Shown piece by piece: positions 16,010 through 25,470 of a stretch of DNA of 64,000 nucleotides. How positions within the stretch are numbered: the first letter of the stretch is position 1; each line of letters opens with the position of its first letter. The notes under the pieces are model-generated. The model did no database searches, had not been told where the DNA came from, and saw only the letters and a list, made by a program, of their open reading frames with translations. The position numbers and the translations under genes were made by a program. The DNA is from BOG-932 sp965276835. Its GTDB lineage: Bacteria > Pseudomonadota > Alphaproteobacteria > BOG-932 > Roseiterribacteraceae. The DNA lies in the NCBI GenBank assembly GCA_965276835.1, contig OZ255631.1, positions 4,278,001-4,342,000 of the forward strand, read 5' to 3'.

Positions 16010-16252
16010 ATGCGCGTATCGGTCAAAAAATGGGGTAACAGCGCCTCAGTGCGGATTCCAGCGGCGATCATGCAGGCCGCGCGATTCGAACTTGATCAGA
16101 CTGTCGAGATCAGGGAAGAAGAAGGTCGGGTTGTCATTGAGGCACTCGCGTCGCCTGAATATGACCTTGCTGCACTGGTTGGGGGAATAACGCCAGAAAA
16201 TCTGCATGAGCCTGTCGATTTCGGTGAGCCGGTCGGCAAGGAAGTTTGGTGA
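16010..16252 (+). CDS. mazE: AbrB/MazE-type antitoxin
   Basis: 80 residues. The N-terminal 45 residues form the swapped-hairpin AbrB fold seen in MazE antitoxins (VKKWGNSASVRIPAAIM, then a VEIREEEGRVVIE strand pair) and should bind the promoter as a dimer. The acidic C-terminal tail (LHEPVDFGEPVGKEVW) is the expected toxin-masking segment. GGAGAGG lies about 9 bases before ATG 16010. The stop overlaps the mazF start, as is usual for such modules. Confidence 0.93.
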   Translation: MRVSVKKWGNSASVRIPAAIMQAARFELDQTVEIREEEGRVVIEALASPEYDLAALVGGITPENLHEPVDFGEPVGKEVW

Positions 16253-16584
16253 GTGCGTCCTATGTGCCGGAAGCCGGCGATATCGTTTGGCTCCAATTCG
16301 ATCCGCAGGCTGGGCAGGAACAGGCCGGCCATCGCCCTGCTTTGGTTCTCAGCCCATCAGTCTACAATCGGCCGACCGGACTGATGCTCTGTTGTCCCCT
16401 GACCACCAAGATCAAGTCCTATCCCTTCGAGGTTCGGGTCGGCAGCAATCGGCAGGCCGTCGTTCTTGCGGACCAAGTTAAGAATCTCGATTGGCGTGCA
16501 AGGCAGGCGCGCTTCAAGGAACGCGTATCGCCACGAGAACTCGGGCAAGTCCGGGCGAAACTTCGCGCTCTGATCGGCGCTTGA
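16249..16584 (+). CDS. mazF: MazF endoribonuclease toxin
   Basis: 111 residues from GTG 16249, which overlaps the mazE stop by 4 bases (a TTG at 16246 is also possible). MazF/PemK signatures: GDIVWLQFDPQAGQEQAGHRP, in which the residues after GDIV form the catalytic loop, ALVLSPSVYN, CCPLTTKIKSYPFEV, and the terminal VLADQVKNLDWR. MazF cleaves mRNA at short single-stranded motifs and is held inactive by MazE. The module sits at the end of the accessory block that separates trpF from trpB. Confidence 0.95.
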   Translation: MSASYVPEAGDIVWLQFDPQAGQEQAGHRPALVLSPSVYNRPTGLMLCCPLTTKIKSYPFEVRVGSNRQAVVLADQVKNLDWRARQARFKERVSPRELGQVRAKLRALIGA

Positions 16585-16672
16585 CGTCCGCAATCGATTC
16601 CGTCCGCAGAAATTTGACAGAACCCCGCCGCTCGCTAAGGTGCGCGGCTTCCGCGAAATCCATGTGATCCCC

Positions 16673-17887
16673 GTGAGCGCAACACCCAATACCTATCGCG
16701 CCGGCCCTGACGAGAACGGCTATTTCGGCCTCTATGGCGGCCGTTATGTCGCCGAGACGCTGATGCCGCTGATCCTGGCGGTCGAGAAAGCCTACGACGC
16801 CTGCAAGGCCGACCCGGCTTTCCAGGCCGAGCTGGATTATTACCTGCGCGATTATGTCGGGCGGCCCAGCCCGCTATATTACGCGGAGCCGATGACCCGG
16901 CATTTCGGCGGGGCGAAAATCTATTTCAAGCGCGACGAGCTGAACCACACGGGCGCGCACAAGATCAATAACTGCCTGGGCCAGGCGCTGGTCGCCAAGC
17001 GTATGGGCAAGACCCGCATCATCGCGGAGACCGGAGCGGGTCAGCACGGCGTCGCCACCGCCACCGTGGCGGCGCGCTTCGGCATGTCCTGCACCGTTTA
17101 TATGGGCGAGGTCGATATGGCCCGCCAAAAGCCCAACGTCTTCCGCATGCGTCTGCTCGGTGCGAACGTGGTGCCGGTGACGTCCGGGACGCGGACGCTG
17201 AAGGATGCGATGAACGAGGCGTTGCGCGCCTGGGTGTCGGACGTGGAGGACACGTTCTACATCATCGGAACCGTTGCCGGCCCCCATCCCTATCCGGCCA
17301 TGGTGCGCGACTTCCAGTCGGTGATCGGCATCGAGGCGCGCGAGCAAATGATGGAGCGCGAGGGCCGCCTGCCCGACACGCTGGTCGCCGCGATCGGCGG
17401 CGGGTCGAACGCCATGGGCCTGTTCCACCCGTTCCTGGACGAGCCGACGGTCAAGATGATCGGCGTCGAGGCCGGCGGCGACGGGGTCGAGACCGGCCGC
17501 CACGCCGCCTCGATCATCGGCGGCCGCCCCGGGGTGCTGCACGGCAACCGCACCTATCTGCTGCAGGACGACGACGGCCAGATCGCCGAGGCGCATTCCA
17601 TCTCAGCCGGCCTGGATTATCCCGGCATCGGGCCGGAGCATTCCTGGCTGCACGATCAGGGCCGCGTCGATTTCGTCAGCGTGACCGACACCGAGGCGCT
17701 GGACGCGTTCCAGCTGTGCACACGGCTGGAGGGAATCATCCCGGCATTGGAGCCGTCGCATGCGCTGGCCCATGTCGGCAAGATCGCCGGCAAGCTGCCG
17801 CAGGATCACCTGCTGCTGATGAATCTGTGCGGCCGAGGCGACAAGGACATATTCGCCGTCGCCGAACGGCTGGGGTTCGACATATGA
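16673..17887 (+). CDS. trpB: tryptophan synthase beta chain
   Basis: 404 residues from GTG 16673, which gives an N-terminus of usual length; in-frame GTGs at 16640 and 16664 are alternatives. Joins indole and serine to form tryptophan with PLP. Markers: FGLYGGRYVAETLMP, the PLP lysine in HTGAHKINN, ETGAGQHGVATA, AIGGGSNAMG for the phosphate-binding loop, and LNLCGRGDKDIF near the end. It overlaps trpA by 4 bases. It probably has its own promoter in the gap after mazF. Confidence 0.97.
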   Translation: MSATPNTYRAGPDENGYFGLYGGRYVAETLMPLILAVEKAYDACKADPAFQAELDYYLRDYVGRPSPLYYAEPMTRHFGGAKIYFKRDELNHTGAHKINNCLGQALVAKRMGKTRIIAETGAGQHGVATATVAARFGMSCTVYMGEVDMARQKPNVFRMRLLGANVVPVTSGTRTLKDAMNEALRAWVSDVEDTFYIIGTVAGPHPYPAMVRDFQSVIGIEAREQMMEREGRLPDTLVAAIGGGSNAMGLFHPFLDEPTVKMIGVEAGGDGVETGRHAASIIGGRPGVLHGNRTYLLQDDDGQIAEAHSISAGLDYPGIGPEHSWLHDQGRVDFVSVTDTEALDAFQLCTRLEGIIPALEPSHALAHVGKIAGKLPQDHLLLMNLCGRGDKDIFAVAERLGFDI

Positions 17888-18720
17888 GCCGCATTACCCG
17901 TCGTTTCGGCAAACTGAAGGCGGAAGGCCGCGCCGGGCTCGTCACATTCGTGACGGCAGGCGATCCCAATCTGGATGTGTCGGCGGAAATTCTCGCCGGT
18001 CTGCCGGCGGCAGGCGCCGACCTGATCGAACTCGGGATGCCGTTCAGCGACCCGATGGCCGATGGGCCATCGATCCAGGCTGCCGGTTACCGCGCGCTGA
18101 ATGCCGGCACGACACTGCATAAGGTGATTGCGATGGTCGCCGCCTTCCGCAAAGCCGATGCCGATACGCCGCTGATCCTGATGGGCTATTTCAACCCGAT
18201 CTACAGCTATGGCATGGGGCGTTTCGCCGCCGATGCGGTTGCCGCCGGGGTCGACGGTGTGATCATCGTCGATCTGCCGCCCGAAGTGGATGCCGAATTC
18301 CGCGAACCGGCCTTGAAGGCCGGGCTTCAGCTCATCCGGCTGGCGACGCCGACGACCGATTCCGTGCGCCTGCCGCGCGTGTTGGATGGCGCCGGGGGCT
18401 TCCTATATTATGTGGCCGTCGCCGGCGTCACCGGCACAAAGCGGGCGGCGATCGGCGATATCGCCGCGGCGGTCGCACGCCTTAAAAATTCGACGGCCTT
18501 GCCGATCGCGGTCGGCTTCGGCATTCGCGACGCTCAGTCCGCGGCCGCGGTTGCGCGGCACGCGGATGCCAGTGTGGTCGGTTCGGCTATTGTTGATATG
18601 ATCGCCGGCGGACTTGATTCGGCCGGAAAGCCTGGCCCGGCACTTGTTGGGGACGTTCTGCGTTTCGTCAGCAGCCTGGCCAGCGGTGTGCAGGGCGCAC
18701 GCGCCGCCACCGGCGCCTGA
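17884..18720 (+). CDS. trpA: tryptophan synthase alpha chain
   Basis: 278 residues from ATG 17884, which overlaps the trpB stop (ATGA). Cleaves indole-3-glycerol phosphate and channels indole to TrpB. TIM-barrel markers: LVTFVTAGDPN, ELGMPFSDPMADGPSIQ with the catalytic Glu, ILMGYFNPIYSYG, GVIIVDLPPEV with the catalytic Asp, GFLYYVAVAGVTG, and VGFGIRD. The length is normal. accD follows after 17 bases. Confidence 0.97.
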   Translation: MSRITRRFGKLKAEGRAGLVTFVTAGDPNLDVSAEILAGLPAAGADLIELGMPFSDPMADGPSIQAAGYRALNAGTTLHKVIAMVAAFRKADADTPLILMGYFNPIYSYGMGRFAADAVAAGVDGVIIVDLPPEVDAEFREPALKAGLQLIRLATPTTDSVRLPRVLDGAGGFLYYVAVAGVTGTKRAAIGDIAAAVARLKNSTALPIAVGFGIRDAQSAAAVARHADASVVGSAIVDMIAGGLDSAGKPGPALVGDVLRFVSSLASGVQGARAATGA

Positions 18721-18737
18721 CCCAAAAGGGGACTTGA

Positions 18738-19652
18738 ATGAACTGGCTGACCAATTTTGTCCGCCCCAAGATCCGGGCGCTCGCGGCAAAGCGCGAACAA
18801 CCCGACAATTTGTGGACCAAATGTCCGAATTGCAGCGCGATGCTTTATCAGCGCGACCTGGCGCAGACGCTTCATGTCTGTCCGCAATGCGGCTTTCACA
18901 TGAAGATCGCGCCGCCCGAACGGCTGGGCCTGATGTTCGACGGCGGCCGCTACCAGCTGATCGAACTGCCCAAGGCGGCAATCGATCCGCTGAAGTTCCG
19001 CGACCAGAAACGCTATGCCGACAGGCTGAAGGATGCGCAGACCGCAACGGGCGGCAATGACGCGATCGTTGTCGGCCATGGCGAGATCGGCGGCCTGGCC
19101 GCTGTCGCGGCGGTAATGGACTATCGCTTCATCGGCGGTTCGATGGGTGTCGCCGTGGGCGAGGGCATCGTTGCCGCCGCCCGCCTGGCGGTGCTGCAGA
19201 ACGCGGCGCTGATCGCCGTCACCTCATCGGGCGGCGCGCGCATGCAGGAAGGCATGCTGTCTTTGATGCAGATGCCGCGCACGGTCATCGCCATCGACCA
19301 GGTCAAGGAAGCCGGCCTGCCTTATATCGTGCTGCTGACCGACCCGACGACCGGCGGCGTCAGCGCGTCCTTCGCCATGCTGGGCGACATCCACATCGCT
19401 GAGCCGGGCGCGCAGATCGGCTTCGCCGGCCAGCGCGTGATCGAGGAAACCATCCGCGAAACGCTGCCCGACGGGTTTCAACGCGCCGAGTATCTGTTGA
19501 AGCACGGCATGGTCGACATGGTCGTCCCCCGGCTTGAGCTGCACGACACGCTGGCGCGGCTGCTGCAGTTGCTCCGCCGTCCCAACCCCGCCGCGGACGT
19601 CGTTCCGCTACCCGCGGACGGCAAGCGCAGCCGTGCGCCCGCGCGCGGCTAA
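18738..19652 (+). CDS. accD: acetyl-CoA carboxylase carboxyltransferase subunit beta
   Basis: 304 residues. With AccA, transfers carboxyl from biotin to acetyl-CoA to make malonyl-CoA for fatty acid synthesis. The N-terminal zinc ribbon is complete (CPNCSAML ... CPQCGFHM). The crotonase-like core shows the oxyanion loops SSGGARMQEG and TTGGVSASFA, and GFAGQRVIEETI. A GGGGA site lies before ATG 18738. The trpA-accD-folC order is common in proteobacteria. Confidence 0.96.
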   Translation: MNWLTNFVRPKIRALAAKREQPDNLWTKCPNCSAMLYQRDLAQTLHVCPQCGFHMKIAPPERLGLMFDGGRYQLIELPKAAIDPLKFRDQKRYADRLKDAQTATGGNDAIVVGHGEIGGLAAVAAVMDYRFIGGSMGVAVGEGIVAAARLAVLQNAALIAVTSSGGARMQEGMLSLMQMPRTVIAIDQVKEAGLPYIVLLTDPTTGGVSASFAMLGDIHIAEPGAQIGFAGQRVIEETIRETLPDGFQRAEYLLKHGMVDMVVPRLELHDTLARLLQLLRRPNPAADVVPLPADGKRSRAPARG

Positions 19653-19660
19653 CCCGCCGC

Positions 19661-20974
19661 GTGATCGGCCGCGACCCGGTTGAGGCGGCGCTCGCCCGGA
19701 TTGGGCGGCAGCACGGCAAAACGATCGATCTTTCGCTCGCCCGCATCGCGGCGCGGCTGGCGGCGTTGGGCAATCCCGAACGGCATTTGCCGCCCGTGTT
19801 CCATGTGGCCGGCACCAACGGCAAGGGATCGACGATCGCCTTTCTGCGCGCCTTCCTTGAGGCGGCCGGATATCGCTGCCACGCCTTCACCTCGCCGCAT
19901 CTCATCCGCGTCAATGAATCGATTCGCGTTTCCGGCCGCTTGATCGGAGATGAGGCGCTGCTCGCTTTGCTTGCGGAAATCGAGGCTGTACCCGGTGAAC
20001 CGGTGACGAGTTTCGAGGCGCTGACCGCCGCCGCCTTCCTGGCGTTTTCCCGCGCCCCCGCGGATGCATCGCTGATCGAGGTCGGGCTGGGCGGCCGAAA
20101 CGATGCGACGAACCTGATACCGACCCCTCACGTTACCGCGGTGACCCGTGTGTCGCGCGACCATCAACGCTTTCTCGGGAACACGCTGGAAGAAATCGCG
20201 GCGCAGAAAGCGGGAATATTCAAGCCCGGCCGCCCCGCGGTCGTTGCCGACCAACCCGATGCTAAGGTCCGCGATCGTCTGATCGCCGAAGCGGTTGCGG
20301 CGGGCGCGCCGCTTTTCCTCTATGGCCGCGATTGGCGGGTAACGCCGCTTGCCGGTGGATTCCATTATGAAGGTCCGGAACGAACGCTCGATCTGCCGGC
20401 GCCGGCGCTTCCGGGGCCGCACCAGATCGTGAATGCGGCAACCGCGCTGACCATGCTCGATGTCTCCGGCGGCGTCCGGATCGGCACCGACGCGGTTCGG
20501 CGCGGATTGACCGGCGCCACTTGGCCGGGGCGCCTGCAACGGCTTGAATCCGGGCCGCTGCGCGATCGGCTTCCCGCCGGGTGGGACCTTTGGCTGGACG
20601 GTGCACATAACGACTCAGGCGGTGAGGCTTTGGCGCGGCAGGCCGCACTTTGGCGCGCCGAAGACCGGATGCCGCTCAATCTCGTCTTCGGCGTGCGGGC
20701 CGACAAGAACCCGGCCGAGATAGTGGCGCCGCTTCTTCCGTTCGCTGGCCGCCTGCGCGCGGTCGCCATCCCCGGCGATTTGACGTCGCTGGGTGCGGAC
20801 GAGGTGGCGGAAGTCGCCATGGCGGCAGGTTTTGCCGACAGTTTTGCCGCGGATTCTGTGGCCGCCGCCATCGATTCCCTGGTAGACAGTTGCGTACCGC
20901 AGCGCATACTGATTTGCGGTTCGCTTTACCTGGCCGGCGCGGTCTTGAAAGAGAATGGGACAACGATCGTTTAA
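19661..20974 (+). CDS. folC: folylpolyglutamate synthase / dihydrofolate synthase
   Basis: 437 residues from GTG 19661. A Mur-ligase-type ATP enzyme that adds glutamate to dihydropteroate or folates. Markers: HVAGTNGKGSTIAFL (P-loop), SPHLIRVNESIRV, EVGLGGRNDATN, and LWLDGAHNDSGG in the C-terminal domain. It starts 8 bases after accD and closes the trpBA-accD-folC operon. Length and motif order are normal. Confidence 0.95.
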   Translation: MIGRDPVEAALARIGRQHGKTIDLSLARIAARLAALGNPERHLPPVFHVAGTNGKGSTIAFLRAFLEAAGYRCHAFTSPHLIRVNESIRVSGRLIGDEALLALLAEIEAVPGEPVTSFEALTAAAFLAFSRAPADASLIEVGLGGRNDATNLIPTPHVTAVTRVSRDHQRFLGNTLEEIAAQKAGIFKPGRPAVVADQPDAKVRDRLIAEAVAAGAPLFLYGRDWRVTPLAGGFHYEGPERTLDLPAPALPGPHQIVNAATALTMLDVSGGVRIGTDAVRRGLTGATWPGRLQRLESGPLRDRLPAGWDLWLDGAHNDSGGEALARQAALWRAEDRMPLNLVFGVRADKNPAEIVAPLLPFAGRLRAVAIPGDLTSLGADEVAEVAMAAGFADSFAADSVAAAIDSLVDSCVPQRILICGSLYLAGAVLKENGTTIV

Positions 20975-21022
20975 TAAGAACGGCGGCGCTGAGGCGAACG
21001 CCGGCATCGGAGGGAAACGAAG

Positions 21023-21550
21023 GTGAGCGGCGGCGGCAACCCGACGCTACTTGAAACGTACCTGCTCCGCCGCGAGGCGTTGAAGCGGTTCCTGACCGCG
21101 CGTACCGGCAATGAAGGCGAGGCCGAGGACCTGGTCCAGGAAATCTATTTCCGCCTGGATCGCGAACCGATCGAAGGGCCTATCCTGAACCCGTCGGCCT
21201 ATCTCTACAAAATGGCCTTCAACCTGGCGCGCGATCACCAGCGCGAACGTCAGCGCACAATGGGACGCGACGGCCTGTGGGCCGAAAGCCGGCGCGAGAT
21301 GGTGGGGTCGGAGATTGTCGCACCGCTTCCCGCCGCCGACGCCGCCTACGAGGCGAAGCAGCGCCTGACGCGCGTCGTGGCCGCCCTTGACGAGCTCTCC
21401 CCCCAGTGCCGCAGGGTTTTCGTCATGCATAAGTTCGATGGCCTGAGCCATCCGGAGATCGCGGCGCAAGTCGGCATTTCCCGCAGCACGGTCGAAAAAC
21501 ACATGGGAACCGCGCTTAAACACCTGATCAAACGGTTGGGGCGAAACTAA
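21023..21550 (+). CDS. ECF-family sigma factor, FecI-like
   Basis: 175 residues from GTG 21023, with GGAGGG about 8 bases upstream. Region 2 contains NEGEAEDLVQEIYFRLDRE for -10 recognition and core binding. Region 4 contains LSPQCRRVFVMHKFDGLSH, then a helix-turn-helix (EIAAQVGISRSTVEKHM). Position directly before a FecR-like regulator and a TonB receptor with an STN domain identifies it as the sigma factor of a cell-surface signalling system. Its target promoter probably lies in front of the receptor gene. Confidence 0.93.
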   Translation: MSGGGNPTLLETYLLRREALKRFLTARTGNEGEAEDLVQEIYFRLDREPIEGPILNPSAYLYKMAFNLARDHQRERQRTMGRDGLWAESRREMVGSEIVAPLPAADAAYEAKQRLTRVVAALDELSPQCRRVFVMHKFDGLSHPEIAAQVGISRSTVEKHMGTALKHLIKRLGRN

Positions 21551-21670
21551 AATGCTTTTCATCATGAAATATTATCGCATCTCATGGCGGTGCGGCGCGC
21601 TCGGCGGCGTCGAAAGAGCAACAGACGCGAAATGCATTGATATGGATCAGGCTGGGCGCCTGGGGGCACG

Positions 21671-22687
21671 ATGGCTTCGACGATAGACGACAGCGACGAC
21701 GGTATCCGTCTGAACGCGGCGGCGGTCTGGCATTCCAGGCTGCTGTCCGACGCCGGGTCGGAGTCCGTCTGGACCGATTTCACGGCCTGGCTTGAGGCTG
21801 ACGCCGCCAATCGCGTCGTGTTCGACCAGGTCGAAACGCTTTATTCCGATCTCGATGAGGTTGCGCCGTCGCGGGGGGCGATCGAACGCGCCGCGCCGGT
21901 TTCCAATGTCGTGGCTCTGTCTGGGCGGCCGCGTCGGTTCACGCCGCTGCGCTTGGGTTTCGCCGGATTGGCGGCGATTGCGGCGTCGCTGGCTGTGTTC
22001 GTCGGAATTCGCTCGGCCCTCATCAGCGACGGCGCCGCGCATTATGCGACCAAGACCGGTGAAACGCGGACGATCGCGCTTGCCGATGGCACGACAGTTG
22101 AAATGAACACCGCCTCCACCCTTGCCGTCACCTTTTCCGGGCGGGAACGCCATGTGACCCTCGATCAGGGGGAGGTTTTGTTCCGGGTGGCCAAGGACGG
22201 TGCGCGTCCATTTCTCGTGACGGTCGGCGGGCGCGATGTGCGCGATGTCGGCACCGTCTTCAACGTTCTGCGGGACCACACGCGAACCGTGGTCACGGTC
22301 GAATCGGGCAAGGTGTCGGTTTCGCCAGGCGAAGCGGGTGTGCGCGATATGCCGGTGTTGCTTGCCGCCGGCGATCAGTTGGCGGCCGAGGACGGAGCCG
22401 GCGACGCCGTCAACCATGTCGACGCCGCGCAGGCGACAAGCTGGCGTAAAGGCTATCTCACTTACAAGGAAGCGCCGCTATCGGTGGTGGTTTCCGACCT
22501 GAACCGCTATTTCGCCGGTCGCATCTTCCTCGCGGACAAGGATGCCGGGGTTCGCCGTTTCTCCGGCGTGCTCAAGATCGACGATGAGGATGCAGTGCTC
22601 AACCGCCTTTCCCAACTCCTGCCGCTCGTGGTCGATCGCGAGGGCGACGGCGATGTTGCCCTGCGACTGAAGCGCCAAGGGGACTGA
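21671..22687 (+). CDS. FecR-family anti-sigma / sensor protein
   Basis: 338 residues. The N-terminal DUF4880-like domain (AAVWHSRLLSD ... WTDFTAWLEAD) is the cytosolic sigma-binding part. One membrane helix lies near residues 95-115 (LGFAGLAAIAASLAVFVGI). The periplasmic FecR domain follows (ATKTGETRTIALADGT ... VGGRDVRDVGTVFNV), then a DUF4974-like C-terminal domain (APLSVVVSDLNRYF) expected to contact the receptor STN domain. It carries the signal from the outer-membrane receptor to the ECF factor encoded 120 bases upstream. Confidence 0.93.
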   Translation: MASTIDDSDDGIRLNAAAVWHSRLLSDAGSESVWTDFTAWLEADAANRVVFDQVETLYSDLDEVAPSRGAIERAAPVSNVVALSGRPRRFTPLRLGFAGLAAIAASLAVFVGIRSALISDGAAHYATKTGETRTIALADGTTVEMNTASTLAVTFSGRERHVTLDQGEVLFRVAKDGARPFLVTVGGRDVRDVGTVFNVLRDHTRTVVTVESGKVSVSPGEAGVRDMPVLLAAGDQLAAEDGAGDAVNHVDAAQATSWRKGYLTYKEAPLSVVVSDLNRYFAGRIFLADKDAGVRRFSGVLKIDDEDAVLNRLSQLLPLVVDREGDGDVALRLKRQGD

Positions 22688-22878
22688 TCCGGTTTCCCAA
22701 GGCCGCCCGGCTCATTCGGCTTCGGGCGCAGGCCGTCAGCTTGTCCCCGCGCAACGCAAATATGGTCTAGCCTAAAGAAACCTGCTTAAACCGTCGACGA
22801 TCCGGTTGCGGACCGGTATTCGAAACAGTCGGGCGGACAGCTGAAATTGTGGGGTGATCGCCGTCTGAATCCAGACGA

Positions 22879-25302
22879 ATGAACCGGCCTTTGCCCACGC
22901 GCAGGCATGCCCGGTTCGCGCTGTGGCTCGGCGTTGCCTGTATGGTGCTTCTATCGCCTGCGCGCGCCGATCTGGACGACGCGTCGTTTCACATCACGGC
23001 CAAACCGCTGGCCGATGCATTGGTGGACTTCGCGCTCCAGGCGAAACTGTCGATCGGCTATGCCGGCGTCTATTTCGGCGATGCCGTCGCGAACCCGGTC
23101 GATGGCCAGTTGCCGGCGCAAGAGGCGTTGCGGCGTCTTCTTGCCGGCACCGGTTTCGAATCGGTCGCGATCGACGACGATACCGTGCGCATTCGCCAGA
23201 TCGCTTCGGAAGGCGGGGCCCCGGATCGGCCCTCTGTCGAGGAAGTCGTCGTGACGACCACGCGCCGCGCGGAAATCGCCCAATCGCTTCCCTATTCGAT
23301 CGCCGTGGTCAGCGGACAGGACGCCGAGGAGGCCGGCTCCCACTCGACGACCGATCTGACCGCCCAGGTCGCGGCCCTCGCGTCCACCGATCTCGGTTCC
23401 GGGCAAAACAAACTGGCCATTCGCGGTCTGTCGGATGGTTTCATTGCCGGCAGAAGCCAATCCCTGGTCGGTCTTTATCTGGATGAATCGCGGCTGACCG
23501 ACGATGCGCCGGATCCCAATCTGCGCCTAGTCGATATCAACCGGATCGAAGTCGTGCGCGGGCCTCAGGGCACGCTCTATGGAGCAGGTTCGCTGGGTGG
23601 ACTTGTCAAGATCATCACCAACAAGCCGCTGCTCGACCACGTGGAGGTGAACACGACGATTTCCGCCGCCGACACCGAAGGTGGCGGACCGTCCAGCGGC
23701 GTCGATGCGATCGTGAACCTGCCGCTCGTTCACGGGGTGCTGGGCCTGCGTGCCGTCGGCTATTTTCACCGCGACGGCGGCTATATCGACGAAAAACGCC
23801 TTGGCATCGAAGACTCCAATCAAGACGATACCGAGGGCGCCAGACTGTCGTTTCTGCTGCAGGCGAACGACGATTGGTCGGTCAGCGCGGGTTTGACCGA
23901 CCAGCTGATCCAGACGGGCGATTCGAATTACTATCAAGGCGGACTGCCGTTTCTTCAGCGGCGGAATTACGAACTGGAGCCTCGACGCGATCAATTCCTG
24001 CAGACGAACCTGACGGTCGAAGGAACGCTGGATTGGGCGACCATCACCAACACCACCGCGTTCACCAAGCGGGGTATCTCCGGACAATATGACGCGTCGC
24101 TGGGATGGCCGATCCTGACGGGCTTTCCCGTCGGGCCGGCGACGTCCAATTACGGCCGACGGATCGAATCGATCAGTGAGGAAGCGCGCCTGGTGACCAA
24201 CGGCGAGGGCTCCTTCAACTGGACCTTGGGCGGCTTTCTGTCCCACCGGGATGAAGCCTTCAAATCGTTGCTGACGGGGCCGAGCGCGGTTCCGGCGCCG
24301 ATCCTGGCCCGGGCGCGGCGCCGCGACGATTATGCCAACGAAGCCGCGATATTCGGTGAAGGGACGTACAAGCTGACGGACACGCTGTCGCTCACCGCCG
24401 GCGCCCGGGTATTCTATGCGTCCTTGGTGGCCGCCGGCCGGGTCGACCAGCCGTCGCTGCAGGAGACAGCATTCGCCCAAGGGTCCAATCACACGACAGG
24501 GTTCATCCCGAAAGTAGTGCTCAGCTATCGGCCGAGCGACAGGTTGACGCTCTATGCCGACGCGGCGGAGGGCTTTCGGCTGGGGGGCATCAACATCTAC
24601 AGCCCGCTCGGCGCCCTCAACGTGAACGAGGGTGCGCCGCTGACCTCCACCGCCAGCGCGTTCGCCTCGGACCGCCTCTGGACCTACGAGCTTGGCGTCA
24701 AGACGAATTTCCTGGGTGGCCGTCTGGTTACCAATGCCGCGGGTTATTTTACGGTCTGGGACTATATTCAAAGCGACCAGATTCTGCGGAACGGCTCGCT
24801 GTTCACGTCCAATGCCGGCGACACCCATGCGCCCGGTTTTGAAATCGACCTCAGCTATCTGGTGACCAGCAATCTGCGTATCCGTGTGAACGCCTTTTGG
24901 ACGGATACCACGACAACCGATTCGAACCCGATCCTGGTGGCGTCCCAATCCGTCGGTCATCTGCCGGCGGCGCCCGGCAACAATTTCGGCGCCTCCGCCC
25001 GCTACGGCTTTTCTCTGGGCGACGGGTGGGACGGGTTCGCATTCCTGCAATATTCCCATGTCGGGCGAGAGACGCTCGGTTTCGATGTGAACAACTCACC
25101 GAAAATAGAGAGCTATTCCAATATCAATGTCCGCACCGGGGTCGCCTGGGGCGATTGGCGGCTGGCGCTCTATATCAAGAACCTGCTGGACGAACGTTCG
25201 AACATCTTCGCCTACGGCAATCCATTCAGCTATGGCCTTATCAGCCAGGTGACTCCGCCTCGGCCGCGCACCGTCGGAATCGACATCAGCTGGAACTATT
25301 GA
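22879..25302 (+). CDS. TonB-dependent receptor with STN signalling domain
   Basis: 807 residues. A signal peptide (about 1-30, ending ARA) is followed by an STN (secretin/TonB short N-terminal) domain (about 35-110), a TonB-box-like EEVVVTTTRR, a plug domain (about 125-250, with VRGPQGTLYGAGSLGG), and a 22-strand barrel ending in the aromatic-terminal IDISWNY. The STN domain makes it a transducer: ligand binding outside signals through the FecR-like protein to the ECF factor, which then drives receptor expression. The ligand is not evident: no siderophore, vitamin B12 or sugar genes are adjacent. Confidence 0.93.
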   Translation: MNRPLPTRRHARFALWLGVACMVLLSPARADLDDASFHITAKPLADALVDFALQAKLSIGYAGVYFGDAVANPVDGQLPAQEALRRLLAGTGFESVAIDDDTVRIRQIASEGGAPDRPSVEEVVVTTTRRAEIAQSLPYSIAVVSGQDAEEAGSHSTTDLTAQVAALASTDLGSGQNKLAIRGLSDGFIAGRSQSLVGLYLDESRLTDDAPDPNLRLVDINRIEVVRGPQGTLYGAGSLGGLVKIITNKPLLDHVEVNTTISAADTEGGGPSSGVDAIVNLPLVHGVLGLRAVGYFHRDGGYIDEKRLGIEDSNQDDTEGARLSFLLQANDDWSVSAGLTDQLIQTGDSNYYQGGLPFLQRRNYELEPRRDQFLQTNLTVEGTLDWATITNTTAFTKRGISGQYDASLGWPILTGFPVGPATSNYGRRIESISEEARLVTNGEGSFNWTLGGFLSHRDEAFKSLLTGPSAVPAPILARARRRDDYANEAAIFGEGTYKLTDTLSLTAGARVFYASLVAAGRVDQPSLQETAFAQGSNHTTGFIPKVVLSYRPSDRLTLYADAAEGFRLGGINIYSPLGALNVNEGAPLTSTASAFASDRLWTYELGVKTNFLGGRLVTNAAGYFTVWDYIQSDQILRNGSLFTSNAGDTHAPGFEIDLSYLVTSNLRIRVNAFWTDTTTTDSNPILVASQSVGHLPAAPGNNFGASARYGFSLGDGWDGFAFLQYSHVGRETLGFDVNNSPKIESYSNINVRTGVAWGDWRLALYIKNLLDERSNIFAYGNPFSYGLISQVTPPRPRTVGIDISWNY

Positions 25303-25470
25303 CGGAGAAATCGCCCCGGCGACTCCACTTCCGCGCCGCCGCCCCATATATTCCCCGATGCGGCGAGGGGTTTGTCAGAAAATCCCGGTCGCGTCAGGGG
25401 TTCGTCGTGTTTTGGCGTAGCACACGGGGCCTTGGAATTGCCATGAAGCACCCGTCTGATGGGGATCACG

